Of a stretch of DNA of 64,000 nt, positions 16,101 to 27,600 are shown one piece after another. Under the pieces are notes generated by a model. The model saw only the letters and a list, made by a program, of their open reading frames with translations, was not told the origin of the DNA and did no database searches. The stretch covers positions 1 to 64,000 of IMG/VR virus record IMGVR_UViG_3300033553_000338; one strand, given 5' to 3'. The stretch comes from a virus. The translations under genes were made by a program, and so were the position numbers. Numbering within the stretch: the first letter of the stretch is position 1; each line of letters begins with the position of its first letter.

Positions 16101-19100
16101 TTAGCAGTCAGTCACATTTTTATTCGTAGAATCCACACCGGTAGCGGAGTACCCTTTACCAGTCTTTCCCTTACTTTTATCCTTGTAATAGACCGGCTCC
16201 ACTCTAATAAAAATCTCACTTTGATCTTCTAGTGGCTTACTGCCAAATTCGTCACTGGATGGGAAAGCACTCTCACCATAGTTTTTATGGATCAGGTTCG
16301 ACCCCAGAAACGGGTTTCTTACTTCCACCTGGTCATAGCTAACAAGAAAATGGGTTTTGTAATCAACCACGACCGCACGGATAAAGACATGGTGTTTTAA
16401 GTTTGGATCAAACGTCTTGACCATTACAATTTCAAAATCTGTACCTGCAGGAAGGTCCATAAGCTGTTTGCTTAGGCCTTCATCATAAGCCATCCCCGCA
16501 CTTTGGTCTGCCTCTATTGCCTGACTTGGATCATCCTCAATAGCATTCTCTGCATTGTAGGCTCCACCATCCGGATCCTGCTGGTCACCTGCTTTCTTTA
16601 TTTTATCTTCCCGCTTTTTCTTCAGCCCGGACAGGTCAATAAACTTTTGGTCAATCCGTCTTAAAGGATCCTCATACAATGCTTTCATGCCCACTTCTTC
16701 CCACGGCAAGGTTTTAACCTTAGAGGAATCGTAATAGCGGATAACAATCAAAGACTGCTTTAACCGGTCCTGGATCTTTTTACCCTTTGCCCCTCCATTG
16801 GTATAGTCCTGATAGTAGCCCTTTCGGAACTCGTTCAGCCCCTCCTGTAGCTTCACAGGAACATACTTGCTGAAGGTAGCTGTGTACATGTTGCTGGATT
16901 GTTGGATCAGGTCATAGAAGAAAAGTGCTTTTTGTGTACCTTCTTCGAGTTTACGAAACCATCCCATCATCCTCATCTTCGTGTTATCTCCAACCTTTTC
17001 ATTAAAAGAAGACAGGTATTTCATCGGCTCAGATCCCATGGCCATCGTCTTGCTGTTTTGGACTACCGATGAGATAAATTCATTCTGGTAGAACTCTGAA
17101 TCAGGATCATCATATCCCTGCTTCATCGACTCTATCTTGGAATTCATACTTTTTGCAAACCGGTTAATCCCACTGAGAGTGGTAAAATCATGAGTGGTTC
17201 CTTTAAAAACACCACTATTGAATTGCACCCTTCCAAGTTTATGCAGGTATTGGTAATTGATATCGGTGTTCACAGCAAGCTCCGTCTGCTTGTAAACCTC
17301 TTCGTTCACCCCATCCTTCTGGATACCATCCTTGTCAGTCAGGATGTCCTCAACGACATGATAAACATTTAGCATCTCGTCTCTCACCAGGTAAGAGTTA
17401 TCATAGAAAGAGTTGACAAACTCCATGTAGTGAGGATTGTTATTCAGCACATTTAACACATTGATCTGGACGTTTGGAAGCCTTCCAAATGCTTTAATCA
17501 TGTCAGCTCTTTTCTCAGGACTCGCTTTCACAAACTCCTGCAGAGAGATTTTCTTACTGTTTGGACTTTCTGATAAGATATCTTTCAGGTATTTATTCAC
17601 ATCCTGGAAGTACTTAAACATCCCGTGAGCATCGTTATTCAAACCCTGGTTGATCTTCGCGATCTTGGCAACCGTCTGGAGTTCTTTAGTCAGGCCCGAA
17701 AGCTGGTACCAAAAATCCCTCATTGGCTTACTCAACCCACTATCCTTTTTAGACAAGTGGGAAGACAGTGACCCAAACAATCCCTCATCCACAATTTGTT
17801 TGGCTTTCCGAATTGCAGCCGGAGAAAGGACCAGCTTAAAGATCTCATCAATAGGGACTCCCAGCATGATCATCGTAGCGATGTCGTTACCGGTGGCCAG
17901 GTTCGTATTGATGTAACCCAGAATAAGTTCCTTCGCGTTATCCGTACTGGCATTGATCAGGCCGGCCATGAAGTCCCAGGAGTGAGTGCTCTTTGAAATA
18001 ACATCCAAATGCTTGGACATCGCTTTCATAACTGCCTCATCGGTGATATCTTCTGGTTTTACAAAGATTCCGCTTGCCTGAACAAAGCTTTCCGCATTCC
18101 GCTTAATATCTTGGTTATGCTTCTCACGCAGACCGTCAAAGAAACTGACAGGTGTCAAGTTTGCGATGTTTTTGAATGGGTCATTAATCCCAGGAACCTT
18201 AAGGCCCCTTGGAAGGTGTGGTTTTAACACACCATGGTTTTTCTTAAAGTCCAGCATATCTGTCTGGAAACTCAGTGATATCGCAGACATGGCCTTAGCG
18301 GAAGAAGCCATCACCCCAACCATCTTGTTACCCACCTTATTGATGGTACTCAGCTTCACAACGGAAACAGGGCTCAGCAGGGAGAATAATCTTCCAGGGG
18401 CACCCTTGTCCTCGTTGGCCATCGCTCTTTGCTTAATTCCTTCAAGCATCCGGGGATTAACCGGAGTATTGGACTCCTCAATGTTCCGGGAGTCACTGGA
18501 CACCTTCATGATGTTATCCACCATCAGGTTCTGAAGTCCGGCAGCATACCAGTCATATTTACGGTTTTGACGAATCTCATAAGCATGTTCGCGCTTTAAA
18601 TAATCCTTTGGCAGGTATTCCCGAATTTCAGCTTTTGTCAGTGGAACCGTACCAGGGATATTTTTTACAGGGACTGGATTACCCAGTTCATCCATGGACC
18701 ATCCAAAGTAGTCAAACAGAAATCCCTGATCATCCTGATCCTTAATCATTAGGTAACCGGAGTCAATATCGAAATCCTCTCCTTTAATCACCATCGCATC
18801 AACTGGGATACCTACAGCATTGTTTAATGACTCCATGAAACCAACTACACGAACGGCATTGAAGGAGTGTTTTCCTGAGGTAGGAATACGGGGTAGTACC
18901 CCTTCCAGTGACTTCGAAAAGTCCTTGTGGATCCTATAGTACTTTGTGTACACTTTATCTGCCTTACGCATCGCACGGAGTACGTCATAATCAGATTCCG
19001 TGAGGCCCTTGACCTTCTTAAAGTTAGCCTTGTCCTTAATCAGCTTCTTCAGGTAGACTTTACGTTCAATTGGAATATCCGCATTGTCCGGATCCCGGAG

Positions 19101-22100
19101 GTACATGGTATGTAAACTATCAGGCTCACCGGTAACTTTTACGCCCAGCTCACCACGCTTTACCTTGTTCTCTTTATACCTCTCGAAGAAAAAGTTTTCA
19201 TTCTCCAGAATTTCCTGGAGGTTATCCCCTACCCCTAAGTGGTATTTCTTTTTCATGATCGGAGGCAAGACAATCTCCGCAGCATGGTGCTTTATTTTAG
19301 ATTCCGGGTTATTCAGCATCCGATTGTAAACAGCCAAAGCATCCTTGTGAAGTGCTTTACCCTCAGGACTCTCATCTTTGTATAACCGTTCCATTGCCTT
19401 AAACGCAGCAGAATCGCGAACGGTCATTCCAGCAACCACAGGATCTCCAATTTTGTAGACATAGTAAGCTTCCCCGTCAATCTCCATCTCATTAACGATG
19501 ATCTCCGGGTTGCTTGCTATAAACTCCTGGAAGGCTGTGTTCAATGAACTGCCCATCTTTACAACAGCGAACCCACCGGCATTCATCACAGCAGCAAAGT
19601 TATTGATATACTTTTCAAGAACTTTCTTATCTGGATCCTTCACCAAAGACTTGCTGTCAGCAAAATAGGTCACGCTGTCTTTTGCAGCTTCCATAAATTT
19701 AACTGTTCCCAGTGCTTTAGGAAGCTTTGCAGAGTTTGTGGCTGTGTGGTAAGCAACACTGTTTGCAATTCCAGCAGCAACATCTGTGGCCCCTGAAACG
19801 TTAAGCTCCTCTGCCCTACTAACCCGATCTTCCAGTACAGCCATGCTGAACTTATCAGACACCGCAGTAGACCCTTCCAGGAACTCGTGAGTATTCCAAT
19901 GAAGGTTCCTCGAAGTAATTTTCTGAGCTGCCATCTCTTCGCTGGTTGAGTCCACTGTAAGCCCCTTACCCTTCACATATACCCCATCAGCAGCAATGTA
20001 TTTCTCCAGCTCTATCCTGTTCATCATCATTGGAGCTTTACCTGGCCGTGGAACTTCATACATCGTATAGATGTCAGCAACCGGAGTCAAGGTCATCTTA
20101 CCCCCATTCATCCGAAGACGGACCGTAGCCTTCTCCACGATAGTGTTCAATTTGGATACCACCCGCTTTGCGATGTCTGGGTCATCATAGCTCCAGTTAC
20201 CCTGTATAAGTTTCTCCATGAAGTTATCGTAATTGTCCTCACGGAACTCGGATAGAATCATATCATCCTTTACGGCCTGAGCAATGTTCCCTTCATAAAG
20301 CTCTTTGATCAGTTCCATATTGTGCTTGCTCAGGTACCTGATAGCAGTAAGCACAGCGGTAACCTCAGCGAAATTTCGCCCCTCATTTGAGATGGAGGAA
20401 GTAACCTGGGTAGGTGCGTTAAGAGAGTTTCGAGTATCCTCAAAGTTGTGGTTAGCACTTAGCTGAATACCTGAATCAACCAAGGATAATTGAGTTGTTT
20501 CAATCGGCATAGCGTATGCTATACCCCCATCAGTTTTAACTTCCTTCCCTATATCACTCAGTTTCCCGTTGGTCTTTCTACTCCCATTTTTTACGGAAGT
20601 ATTCACCACAAGCATGGAAGTGTGCTGATTTGCAATGGCAGGATTCTGATACTCAATCTCCAGAATATCTTTCCACAGGTGTTCGTAGTGCAGAGGATCC
20701 ATACGTCCCGAGGGACCCATTTCAGCAAACTCCTGCATCACTTCCCACATATTATTGAACTTCCTCCCTTCAATGACCTTTGATAGATCATGCTTGCTGG
20801 AGTACTCAATAAACGTAGGTTCTGGGAAGTTCCTGCTAAACATCCGTTTAAGGATGTTGTACATATCTGTTTTACCGTTCCCCCTGGAATTTAAGGCCAC
20901 CTCTGCTGTGATCTGGTGCATGGCCATCTTCACAACCTGGTTGATCCCCCGGGTATGGTCCCTATTGGTGATAAAGGATTTGATGATCTCAGAGGATAAA
21001 GAAGAAAAATCATTTCCGTAAGACTCACGCCATTTCAACACATCCAGCGGAGTGATAAAGATTGCCCCATCCATAGCTTCCTGAGCTTTAACAGCTCCCG
21101 ATCCCATCACACTTACATCGATCTCCACATCATCCGTGTAGATCACATTGACTTTTGCAGGGAGTTTTCTTGAGCCCATCAACATACCTGTGGGATTCCC
21201 TTTAATGTCAAAGGCGTTATATTCAGATGTATTGATTGGCCGGCCCAACTCATCAACATCAGCCAGAATAGGGTGACTGTACTCTGCAGTGTTACTCACA
21301 TTACGCTTACCCATAGTCAGGAAGCTGTTATGCATGATTTCTTTCCAGTCTAAGCTGTTTGTTTTCGCATCATAGTCAAAAATATTCCCCTGGGTCAGTG
21401 ACAATAAACTCTGGGTAGCCATTGCATTAGCATAGAAGAAAGCCTCTAATCCCGGGTTGATCTGGACCTCCTTGTTTTCCATGACTACAGAAATCTTACC
21501 TGTGGACCAGAGTCTGTCTTTTGGTTCCACATCAGCCTCGTAGCGTTCACTGATTATCTTGGAAGACTTATCATCCAGCTTAATTTTCATCTCTGATAAT
21601 TCCCGAAGGAATTCATGGAATTTTTGATCCAGTACTTTGGAGATCTCGCCCTCGTCTGTATTGATGTACAGCCACTCGGTCATCCCCGAATTAGCCTGGT
21701 ATCCTTTGTTGCGTTTAATGTAATCCCTGTTCTTAACCAGTCCGGATGATGCAAGTTCGCTATCTGTAAACTTGGCCTGGGTAAAAATCTGGTGGATACT
21801 GTTCTTTAAGAACATTGCTGACTTAATGTGCATCTTTTCTTTCCTCTCCGCTTTTAGAAAATCGCGAATAAGATCCCTGTCAGATTCTAAAATCCTAATG
21901 GCACTTTCAACAGGTATCCGCTTAGTCTCTGATAAATACTTTGCAGCCTTGCCGCGAGCAGCCAGGTATAGCGCGGATGACTTCTCATTACCACGTAGAT
22001 GCCATACAATGACAGCTTCGGCAAATACAGAAGCATCCATATCCAACAACATATCCTTGGCCTGGTTGGACATGGTGTTGTAATAGGTAGCCTTCAATGA

Positions 22101-24641
22101 TTTTTTATTTGTAGGCATCAAACCAGACTTCATCTCAATCTCCGCTGGCATGTAGGTCTTCTTATCGGAGGGTGTGAAGAATTCAAAGAAGGCACTTCTG
22201 AATTCTGATTCCCTGGCAGACTGGAAAAACATCGTCAGATTAAACAAGGTTCCCTCTTTATCCCCCAGATCCCAGTGAGACTTATCATCCACCTTATTTT
22301 TAACTCCAAACCCACGTAATGCCATAGTACCGGCCTTGGAGGTGAAAGGGTTATTCGCGTAAACAGTATGCTTCATCCACTTCTCAGCTCCGGACTTTGC
22401 TTCATGGAAAAGTGAAATCTTACTCTGTAACGCCGAGATGTGCCTTGGGATTTTGTGAAGGGCTGAAGCCTTGCCATCAGACATGACTTTCTCTCCCTTA
22501 TCGTTCAACGCATAGACGGTTGTATCCACATCGGTCAGATCATTGATGGCATCCTTGAAAGCCACCAGGTCATCCATCAAGGTATGTGGGGGCATAATCA
22601 CCTTTCTCTCCAGAAGCTTGATATTCTGAGAGTAATACTCATCCTTCTTTCCAAACTCTTTAAAATTGGCAACGTCAGGCTTTATCGCATTTTGTGCATT
22701 AAGGGTTGATATACGAATTGCCTGCCCAATAAAGTTGGTGATCCCGTCTATTGAATGCCGGGAGATGAAACTCTCGCTTAGATTCCTCATGTATGGGATG
22801 CCCAGCTCACGTAAGATTTTGTCAAGCTGTCCGGGATCCGCTTCCGTACCCGGTTTCAGCTTCCAGATTCCTGTCGTATCATCCTCTGTAGCCTTTACAT
22901 TGACCAATTCAATTGTATCCTGATTAGTCCCAAACCGTATCTTGATCTTACTAGAGCTATTAGTAGGAAGAGCAAACCTTAGTTTTTTATTGATAAACTT
23001 AGAAGTCAGTTCCTCAAGGGATGCCTGTAACATCCCCTTGGTCATGTTTGTACTGGACTTGACATTCAGGCTACCTCCCTCAACAGAAATCCATCGACTC
23101 CTTTCTGTGGTCATTAAATAGCTCGTGAAGTCGGTTAAGATGTCCTCAGCTATCCTTGACTCTACCGACTGGCTTTCAAAACGGTTCGTACCGGGTATTC
23201 TTTTTCTACCATCCGTGTACACTCGATATAAGGAGCGAACTTTTAATCCCGAATTGCTATTCAAAATGTACTCATCTGGGTTAAAGTACCTGTTGTAGAG
23301 TGCTATAAATTTGGGATCCTTATTAAGAGTTTTATTCGACTGATAGTAATGGGTGAATCTTCTGGCAATATGTCCTATTGTTGGATGAGTCTTCCCAATT
23401 GTCCGGGTATCAATGATCCGGTTGATGTAATTTTTAGTAAGCGGAGAAGAATTTAAAGTCTCGATGAAGTTACTTACTGATCTAACATCCGTAGAACGTT
23501 CCTGATCAAGCGTATTGGCCATGATGATCCTGGAAACCTTGTTGGTGGAATCGAAGGCAGAGATTGCAGACTCATTCTCCCAAGACTGTTTATGCTCCCC
23601 TTGTATTTTATCCTCACGCAAGCTGATCGTGCCCTCTGCATCAAACTCAATAGCCCCACCAAACAGAGTGTCATGATTTAGCATGGTCTCAAATACGGTG
23701 TACATCACATAGTTGATGTAGGTGTCATGGTAGCTGGAGTTGTTATTAAGGAAATTCTCCAGCTGGCCCCAGGTCATCTTGCTGATATCGGAATTTCCCA
23801 TCAACAATTCCCTGGCCTTAAGGTAATCGCGTTCCATCTCCTGTTTCAGGGCAGCTAAATTCTTAGGAAGATTGGACTTTAACGCTGGGGTACCATTCGC
23901 ATTTATAATGGCCCGGTGAAAAACATTTCTCTGGAAGTTGCTTAATGCCTTCTCCGCAATGTGCTGATTTCCAGGAAACAGGTTAATATTGATTTTCCCC
24001 CAGGTCATACCTTTCTGGCCCAGTGTAACTTGCTCCTTCAGCTTGTCCTGCTGTTTGCGGAGTTGAGTAGCTTTTAACTTGTCCAATTCATCCAATGCAA
24101 CCTGGATGGCAGGATCCTGGTCGGATTCGGCAGATTTAGCCTTATCTAAAAGACTCATGCTCCCTTCTTCAACCTCATCTGAATCATCAGATAGTGCATC
24201 TGAAATGTTGTCAGCAGATTCTTCAGGCTCTTTCAGGCCGGCAGACTCTTCCAAAAAATTGATTTTCATGGCCCCATGAAAGTCAAAGATACTTTCAGAA
24301 AGGTCAAACACCGGAAGATTACTATCTCCAAACTCCACCTTAGCAATCGTCTGGATCTTGGCTGAGATAGCTGTTCCTGTATTAAGGGACTCCATTACCC
24401 TGACAGCTATTGACTGAGCATCCGTAGTAACTCGACCTCTACTTTCCAATATCCCCGAAACAATGAACTTTAGTCGGGTCATATCCTCGTCCAACATCCC
24501 TTTGGTGTCTACATTACCCAGTTTGGTACGTATTGCATTGACTATCCCCAAAGCAGTGTTTGGAATATCACTAATATCCGCAGTCGTTACGGCAAATCGT
24601 ATGCCGTTTCGATGTTCGTCATAATTAAATTTACAGCTCAT
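16101..24641 (-). CDS. Virion RNA polymerase of the crAss-like type (2846 aa, DFDID motif)
   Basis: A single-chain, multi-subunit-type RNA polymerase related to the crAss-like virion polymerase (phi14:2 gp66 type) and YonO. The catalytic motif GEDFDIDSG (D1956, D1958, D1960) holds the magnesium ions. It is preceded by RIPTSGK (1918-1924), which corresponds to the RxPT loop of the beta-prime subunit. A lysine-rich stretch (LPPIMKKKYHLGVG) upstream may be the beta-like barrel, with lower certainty. In this phage group the enzyme is carried in the particle, enters the cell and transcribes early genes. At 2846 residues it is longer than the ~2180-residue phi14:2 enzyme, and its first ~1600 residues have no assigned domain. 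It is third in an operon starting at 35804 and begins 1 nt after the previous gene. Confidence 0.88.
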   Translation of the reverse strand: MSCKFNYDEHRNGIRFAVTTADISDIPNTALGIVNAIRTKLGNVDTKGMLDEDMTRLKFIVSGILESRGRVTTDAQSIAVRVMESLNTGTAISAKIQTIAKVEFGDSNLPVFDLSESIFDFHGAMKINFLEESAGLKEPEESADNISDALSDDSDEVEEGSMSLLDKAKSAESDQDPAIQVALDELDKLKATQLRKQQDKLKEQVTLGQKGMTWGKININLFPGNQHIAEKALSNFQRNVFHRAIINANGTPALKSNLPKNLAALKQEMERDYLKARELLMGNSDISKMTWGQLENFLNNNSSYHDTYINYVMYTVFETMLNHDTLFGGAIEFDAEGTISLREDKIQGEHKQSWENESAISAFDSTNKVSRIIMANTLDQERSTDVRSVSNFIETLNSSPLTKNYINRIIDTRTIGKTHPTIGHIARRFTHYYQSNKTLNKDPKFIALYNRYFNPDEYILNSNSGLKVRSLYRVYTDGRKRIPGTNRFESQSVESRIAEDILTDFTSYLMTTERSRWISVEGGSLNVKSSTNMTKGMLQASLEELTSKFINKKLRFALPTNSSSKIKIRFGTNQDTIELVNVKATEDDTTGIWKLKPGTEADPGQLDKILRELGIPYMRNLSESFISRHSIDGITNFIGQAIRISTLNAQNAIKPDVANFKEFGKKDEYYSQNIKLLERKVIMPPHTLMDDLVAFKDAINDLTDVDTTVYALNDKGEKVMSDGKASALHKIPRHISALQSKISLFHEAKSGAEKWMKHTVYANNPFTSKAGTMALRGFGVKNKVDDKSHWDLGDKEGTLFNLTMFFQSARESEFRSAFFEFFTPSDKKTYMPAEIEMKSGLMPTNKKSLKATYYNTMSNQAKDMLLDMDASVFAEAVIVWHLRGNEKSSALYLAARGKAAKYLSETKRIPVESAIRILESDRDLIRDFLKAERKEKMHIKSAMFLKNSIHQIFTQAKFTDSELASSGLVKNRDYIKRNKGYQANSGMTEWLYINTDEGEISKVLDQKFHEFLRELSEMKIKLDDKSSKIISERYEADVEPKDRLWSTGKISVVMENKEVQINPGLEAFFYANAMATQSLLSLTQGNIFDYDAKTNSLDWKEIMHNSFLTMGKRNVSNTAEYSHPILADVDELGRPINTSEYNAFDIKGNPTGMLMGSRKLPAKVNVIYTDDVEIDVSVMGSGAVKAQEAMDGAIFITPLDVLKWRESYGNDFSSLSSEIIKSFITNRDHTRGINQVVKMAMHQITAEVALNSRGNGKTDMYNILKRMFSRNFPEPTFIEYSSKHDLSKVIEGRKFNNMWEVMQEFAEMGPSGRMDPLHYEHLWKDILEIEYQNPAIANQHTSMLVVNTSVKNGSRKTNGKLSDIGKEVKTDGGIAYAMPIETTQLSLVDSGIQLSANHNFEDTRNSLNAPTQVTSSISNEGRNFAEVTAVLTAIRYLSKHNMELIKELYEGNIAQAVKDDMILSEFREDNYDNFMEKLIQGNWSYDDPDIAKRVVSKLNTIVEKATVRLRMNGGKMTLTPVADIYTMYEVPRPGKAPMMMNRIELEKYIAADGVYVKGKGLTVDSTSEEMAAQKITSRNLHWNTHEFLEGSTAVSDKFSMAVLEDRVSRAEELNVSGATDVAAGIANSVAYHTATNSAKLPKALGTVKFMEAAKDSVTYFADSKSLVKDPDKKVLEKYINNFAAVMNAGGFAVVKMGSSLNTAFQEFIASNPEIIVNEMEIDGEAYYVYKIGDPVVAGMTVRDSAAFKAMERLYKDESPEGKALHKDALAVYNRMLNNPESKIKHHAAEIVLPPIMKKKYHLGVGDNLQEILENENFFFERYKENKVKRGELGVKVTGEPDSLHTMYLRDPDNADIPIERKVYLKKLIKDKANFKKVKGLTESDYDVLRAMRKADKVYTKYYRIHKDFSKSLEGVLPRIPTSGKHSFNAVRVVGFMESLNNAVGIPVDAMVIKGEDFDIDSGYLMIKDQDDQGFLFDYFGWSMDELGNPVPVKNIPGTVPLTKAEIREYLPKDYLKREHAYEIRQNRKYDWYAAGLQNLMVDNIMKVSSDSRNIEESNTPVNPRMLEGIKQRAMANEDKGAPGRLFSLLSPVSVVKLSTINKVGNKMVGVMASSAKAMSAISLSFQTDMLDFKKNHGVLKPHLPRGLKVPGINDPFKNIANLTPVSFFDGLREKHNQDIKRNAESFVQASGIFVKPEDITDEAVMKAMSKHLDVISKSTHSWDFMAGLINASTDNAKELILGYINTNLATGNDIATMIMLGVPIDEIFKLVLSPAAIRKAKQIVDEGLFGSLSSHLSKKDSGLSKPMRDFWYQLSGLTKELQTVAKIAKINQGLNNDAHGMFKYFQDVNKYLKDILSESPNSKKISLQEFVKASPEKRADMIKAFGRLPNVQINVLNVLNNNPHYMEFVNSFYDNSYLVRDEMLNVYHVVEDILTDKDGIQKDGVNEEVYKQTELAVNTDINYQYLHKLGRVQFNSGVFKGTTHDFTTLSGINRFAKSMNSKIESMKQGYDDPDSEFYQNEFISSVVQNSKTMAMGSEPMKYLSSFNEKVGDNTKMRMMGWFRKLEEGTQKALFFYDLIQQSSNMYTATFSKYVPVKLQEGLNEFRKGYYQDYTNGGAKGKKIQDRLKQSLIVIRYYDSSKVKTLPWEEVGMKALYEDPLRRIDQKFIDLSGLKKKREDKIKKAGDQQDPDGGAYNAENAIEDDPSQAIEADQSAGMAYDEGLSKQLMDLPAGTDFEIVMVKTFDPNLKHHVFIRAVVVDYKTHFLVSYDQVEVRNPFLGSNLIHKNYGESAFPSSDEFGSKPLEDQSEIFIRVEPVYYKDKSKGKTGKGYSATGVDSTNKNVTDC

Positions 24642-24642
24642 A

Positions 24643-27600
24643 TTATATCTTGCAAATGTTATTTACTTTTTTATAATTTAAAATGATGTTTTCATACTTT
24701 TCAAGCCTTAAGGCATAGTCCAAGTTGTACGCATAGAGGTTATTAAAAGCAGTCTCAAATCTTTGCTCGTTCACCGCATCCATGATTGCTGGGTTACCGG
24801 CATTGTCTAATCCAAGTATCTTCATCGCGTAGTTGTTCAATATCCACTCCAGAGATAGTCCTACTTTCGGGGAATTAAAGAATTGTACCATGGCATCATC
24901 ACTAAGAAGGGTTTTCGACAATGACTTCAACTCTTTCTGCAAATCCTCAAAGGTGCCTAGCTTTTTGCCCTGCCCCGCTAGTTGCTTCAATCGGACTTCT
25001 TCTTTCATAATCTCCTCATCAATCCGGTTTAACTGTGCATCTGCGTAATTTAATACTGTAGAGCGTTCCATGGACAGGTCCATTTCAGTAACATGATTGT
25101 CAACTTTATCCCGTCCAATCCTTAGCTGATCCCTGTAACCCAATAGCCGATTTAACAGCCCACTGTCCTGAGACATATCCAGATTACTGCTTGTAGCCAA
25201 GGTGTGTAAATCCATAATAACCGCTTTCTGTGCTTTCATTAATTTGCTCTTTTCTGATTTAGTAATCTGCTCCGAGGCACTGTCCACAATCCTTTGAATA
25301 CCAGAGTCTGTGAAAACCACCGAAGGAGCTGTAACTGTATCATACGGGATTACTGCAACATCATCCAAGCTCAGTCCGGAACCTTCTAAACCTTTTACAG
25401 TGGAGACATCAATGGAAGCTTTCTTTTCGTGGGTAATCTTGCTTCCCGTATTCATTGGAAAGTTACCAAAAAATCCGCGATTATAGTTCAAATTATGAAC
25501 ATATTTCTCACCCTTCTTAATGACTGTGCCGTTAGCATCCTTTACATCCGGCTTAATCTTGTACTCATTGTCAAACCCTTTTTTAGGAATCTTCTTGAAC
25601 CACTGCCACATCTCGTCAAAGGTTTGTTTATCCTCTGACCGGAGTGTTTCCAGGAACTCAATGAATGCTGCTGGGTCAACATTATACCACTCTCCTTCTT
25701 TGGGTTTAGAAAACAGTTTTTTACCATTGCTTAATTTGTGATTTTTAATTTGGAAAAACATCTTCTCGACTTTTGTCTCTTTCCCTTCCTTAGAACGAAG
25801 TTCAGCAATCATATTATTACCGGCACGTAAGAAACGGTTAAGCTGGGAAGCACTTGCAAGAAAGCTGGCATATTTAGGGTCTGTCAGTTTATGGTAATCT
25901 TCAATAATCTCATCAAGAGACCTTGCCTTTTCACGGACAGGGACAAGCAAAACATCATCCGAAACTTTCGTCCAATCACCCTGTACTAAATCTTTTATAG
26001 TTTCATTCAATATTGTTTTAGCCTTATTGGGGGAAGCTACTAGATAAGCCTGACCTTTTTTCGCAACAGTGTTTCCATCTTCCCCGACAATGTTAGACGT
26101 AAGCACGTACACATCATCGGAGAAAGTCAATGGGGTTTTTGTACCATTGGGGCTATGTGAACGCATAAACTCTGAAAGAGTCACCCCTAGCTTTATTCCA
26201 GTATTCGTAAACCTCCCCTTTACGATTCGTTTGGAAGTACCATTCTTCATCGCTGAAGTAATATCCAGACCCTCCGTTGGGATGGATCCTTTTAAGCCGT
26301 TGATTCTGTCATATAGCTCAGCAATGTTCAGGTCAGGGTAATTTGTATCCATGTTCAGGATATTTCCATCCAAAGGCATAACAGAGTACACGATTGTAAA
26401 ATATTCCCCGGTTACTGAATCAGGAACAGTAGCCTCAATGTACAGGATCTCCCTACCATTATTTACATCCTCAATGGCATCCTTGCTAAAGATAGCTGCG
26501 CCAACTTCATTTTCAAGATTCTCTGCAACAAACCCTTTCTTTAGCCGAAAGGATACCTCGGATTCTTGTAATGCATTGGTTGCTTCCATTTTCAGCCTGT
26601 GAAAGTCTGCCAGAGTGAGCTTCCGGGTACTGTTTGGTGTAAGATCCACATTCAGCCACAGGTAGTTTAAAATCTCCCCATTGGATGCTGCGGTTAGTAA
26701 TTTGGTTTTTCGGGCCGACTTATCATCATTCTTAAACGTTCGGGTGATCTTACCCTGAGGTTTAGTGTCACCACCTCCCCCACTTTGATCCTTCTTCTTA
26801 GGAAGTGCAATTCGTACATATCCCGGTTTTACCAGATTTCCGGAAGCATCATAGATTGGGGATTTCATACTCTCAATAACCTCTTTTGTATCTGTTCCCG
26901 GGATCTTCTCTACACTGTAGTTCTTGGGGGATTTTGCATAGTCAGCCTCAATTTCCTTAGTCCCCTGTATAAATGCAAAGCCGGCATTCTTAAATTTCTC
27001 AAGCAGCTGGGCCAGGTGAGCTTTAATTTCAGCCTCAAACTTCACCTTGCTGAAGTCAATCTCGGAAATGTTATTGGCCAGGGTAATTAAAGACTCCGTA
27101 GCAAACACATCAATGTTGTTTTGATGAGTCATCCCAAGAAGTGAGTTAATCAAGTTTTTTGATTTCTCATCCACCCCTTCAACCAGTTTAAGCAGCAGGT
27201 CAAGGTGGGTCTTGTTAGCATCTTCAGCAATCACATTATAGTACATGGTCAGGAAGATTTTTTCCAAATCCGTCAAAGGGTCCATGTTCTCCATTTTTAC
27301 CATCGCGGAGTTAGCTAAATTATCCAGTCCCTTGGTGTGCATAAAGTAGATGGAATCTACCCCGGACCGGGTAGCAAATTCTATCTTTGCCTTTTCCAGA
27401 TCAGAAAGATCTGATTTACGTAACTCTTTATCAGCCTGAAGTTGGTTCCATTTTCTGTAGGCATCCTCGTTATTGCCATTACGCATGGCCCTTTCAATTT
27501 CATTGCGGATAATCCCCCCACTCTTTTTACCATGCTTGGTAATGATCTCACTTCGATCTTCCTCTGTAAGCAAGTTAAGTACGTGAAGATAATCCCCCTC

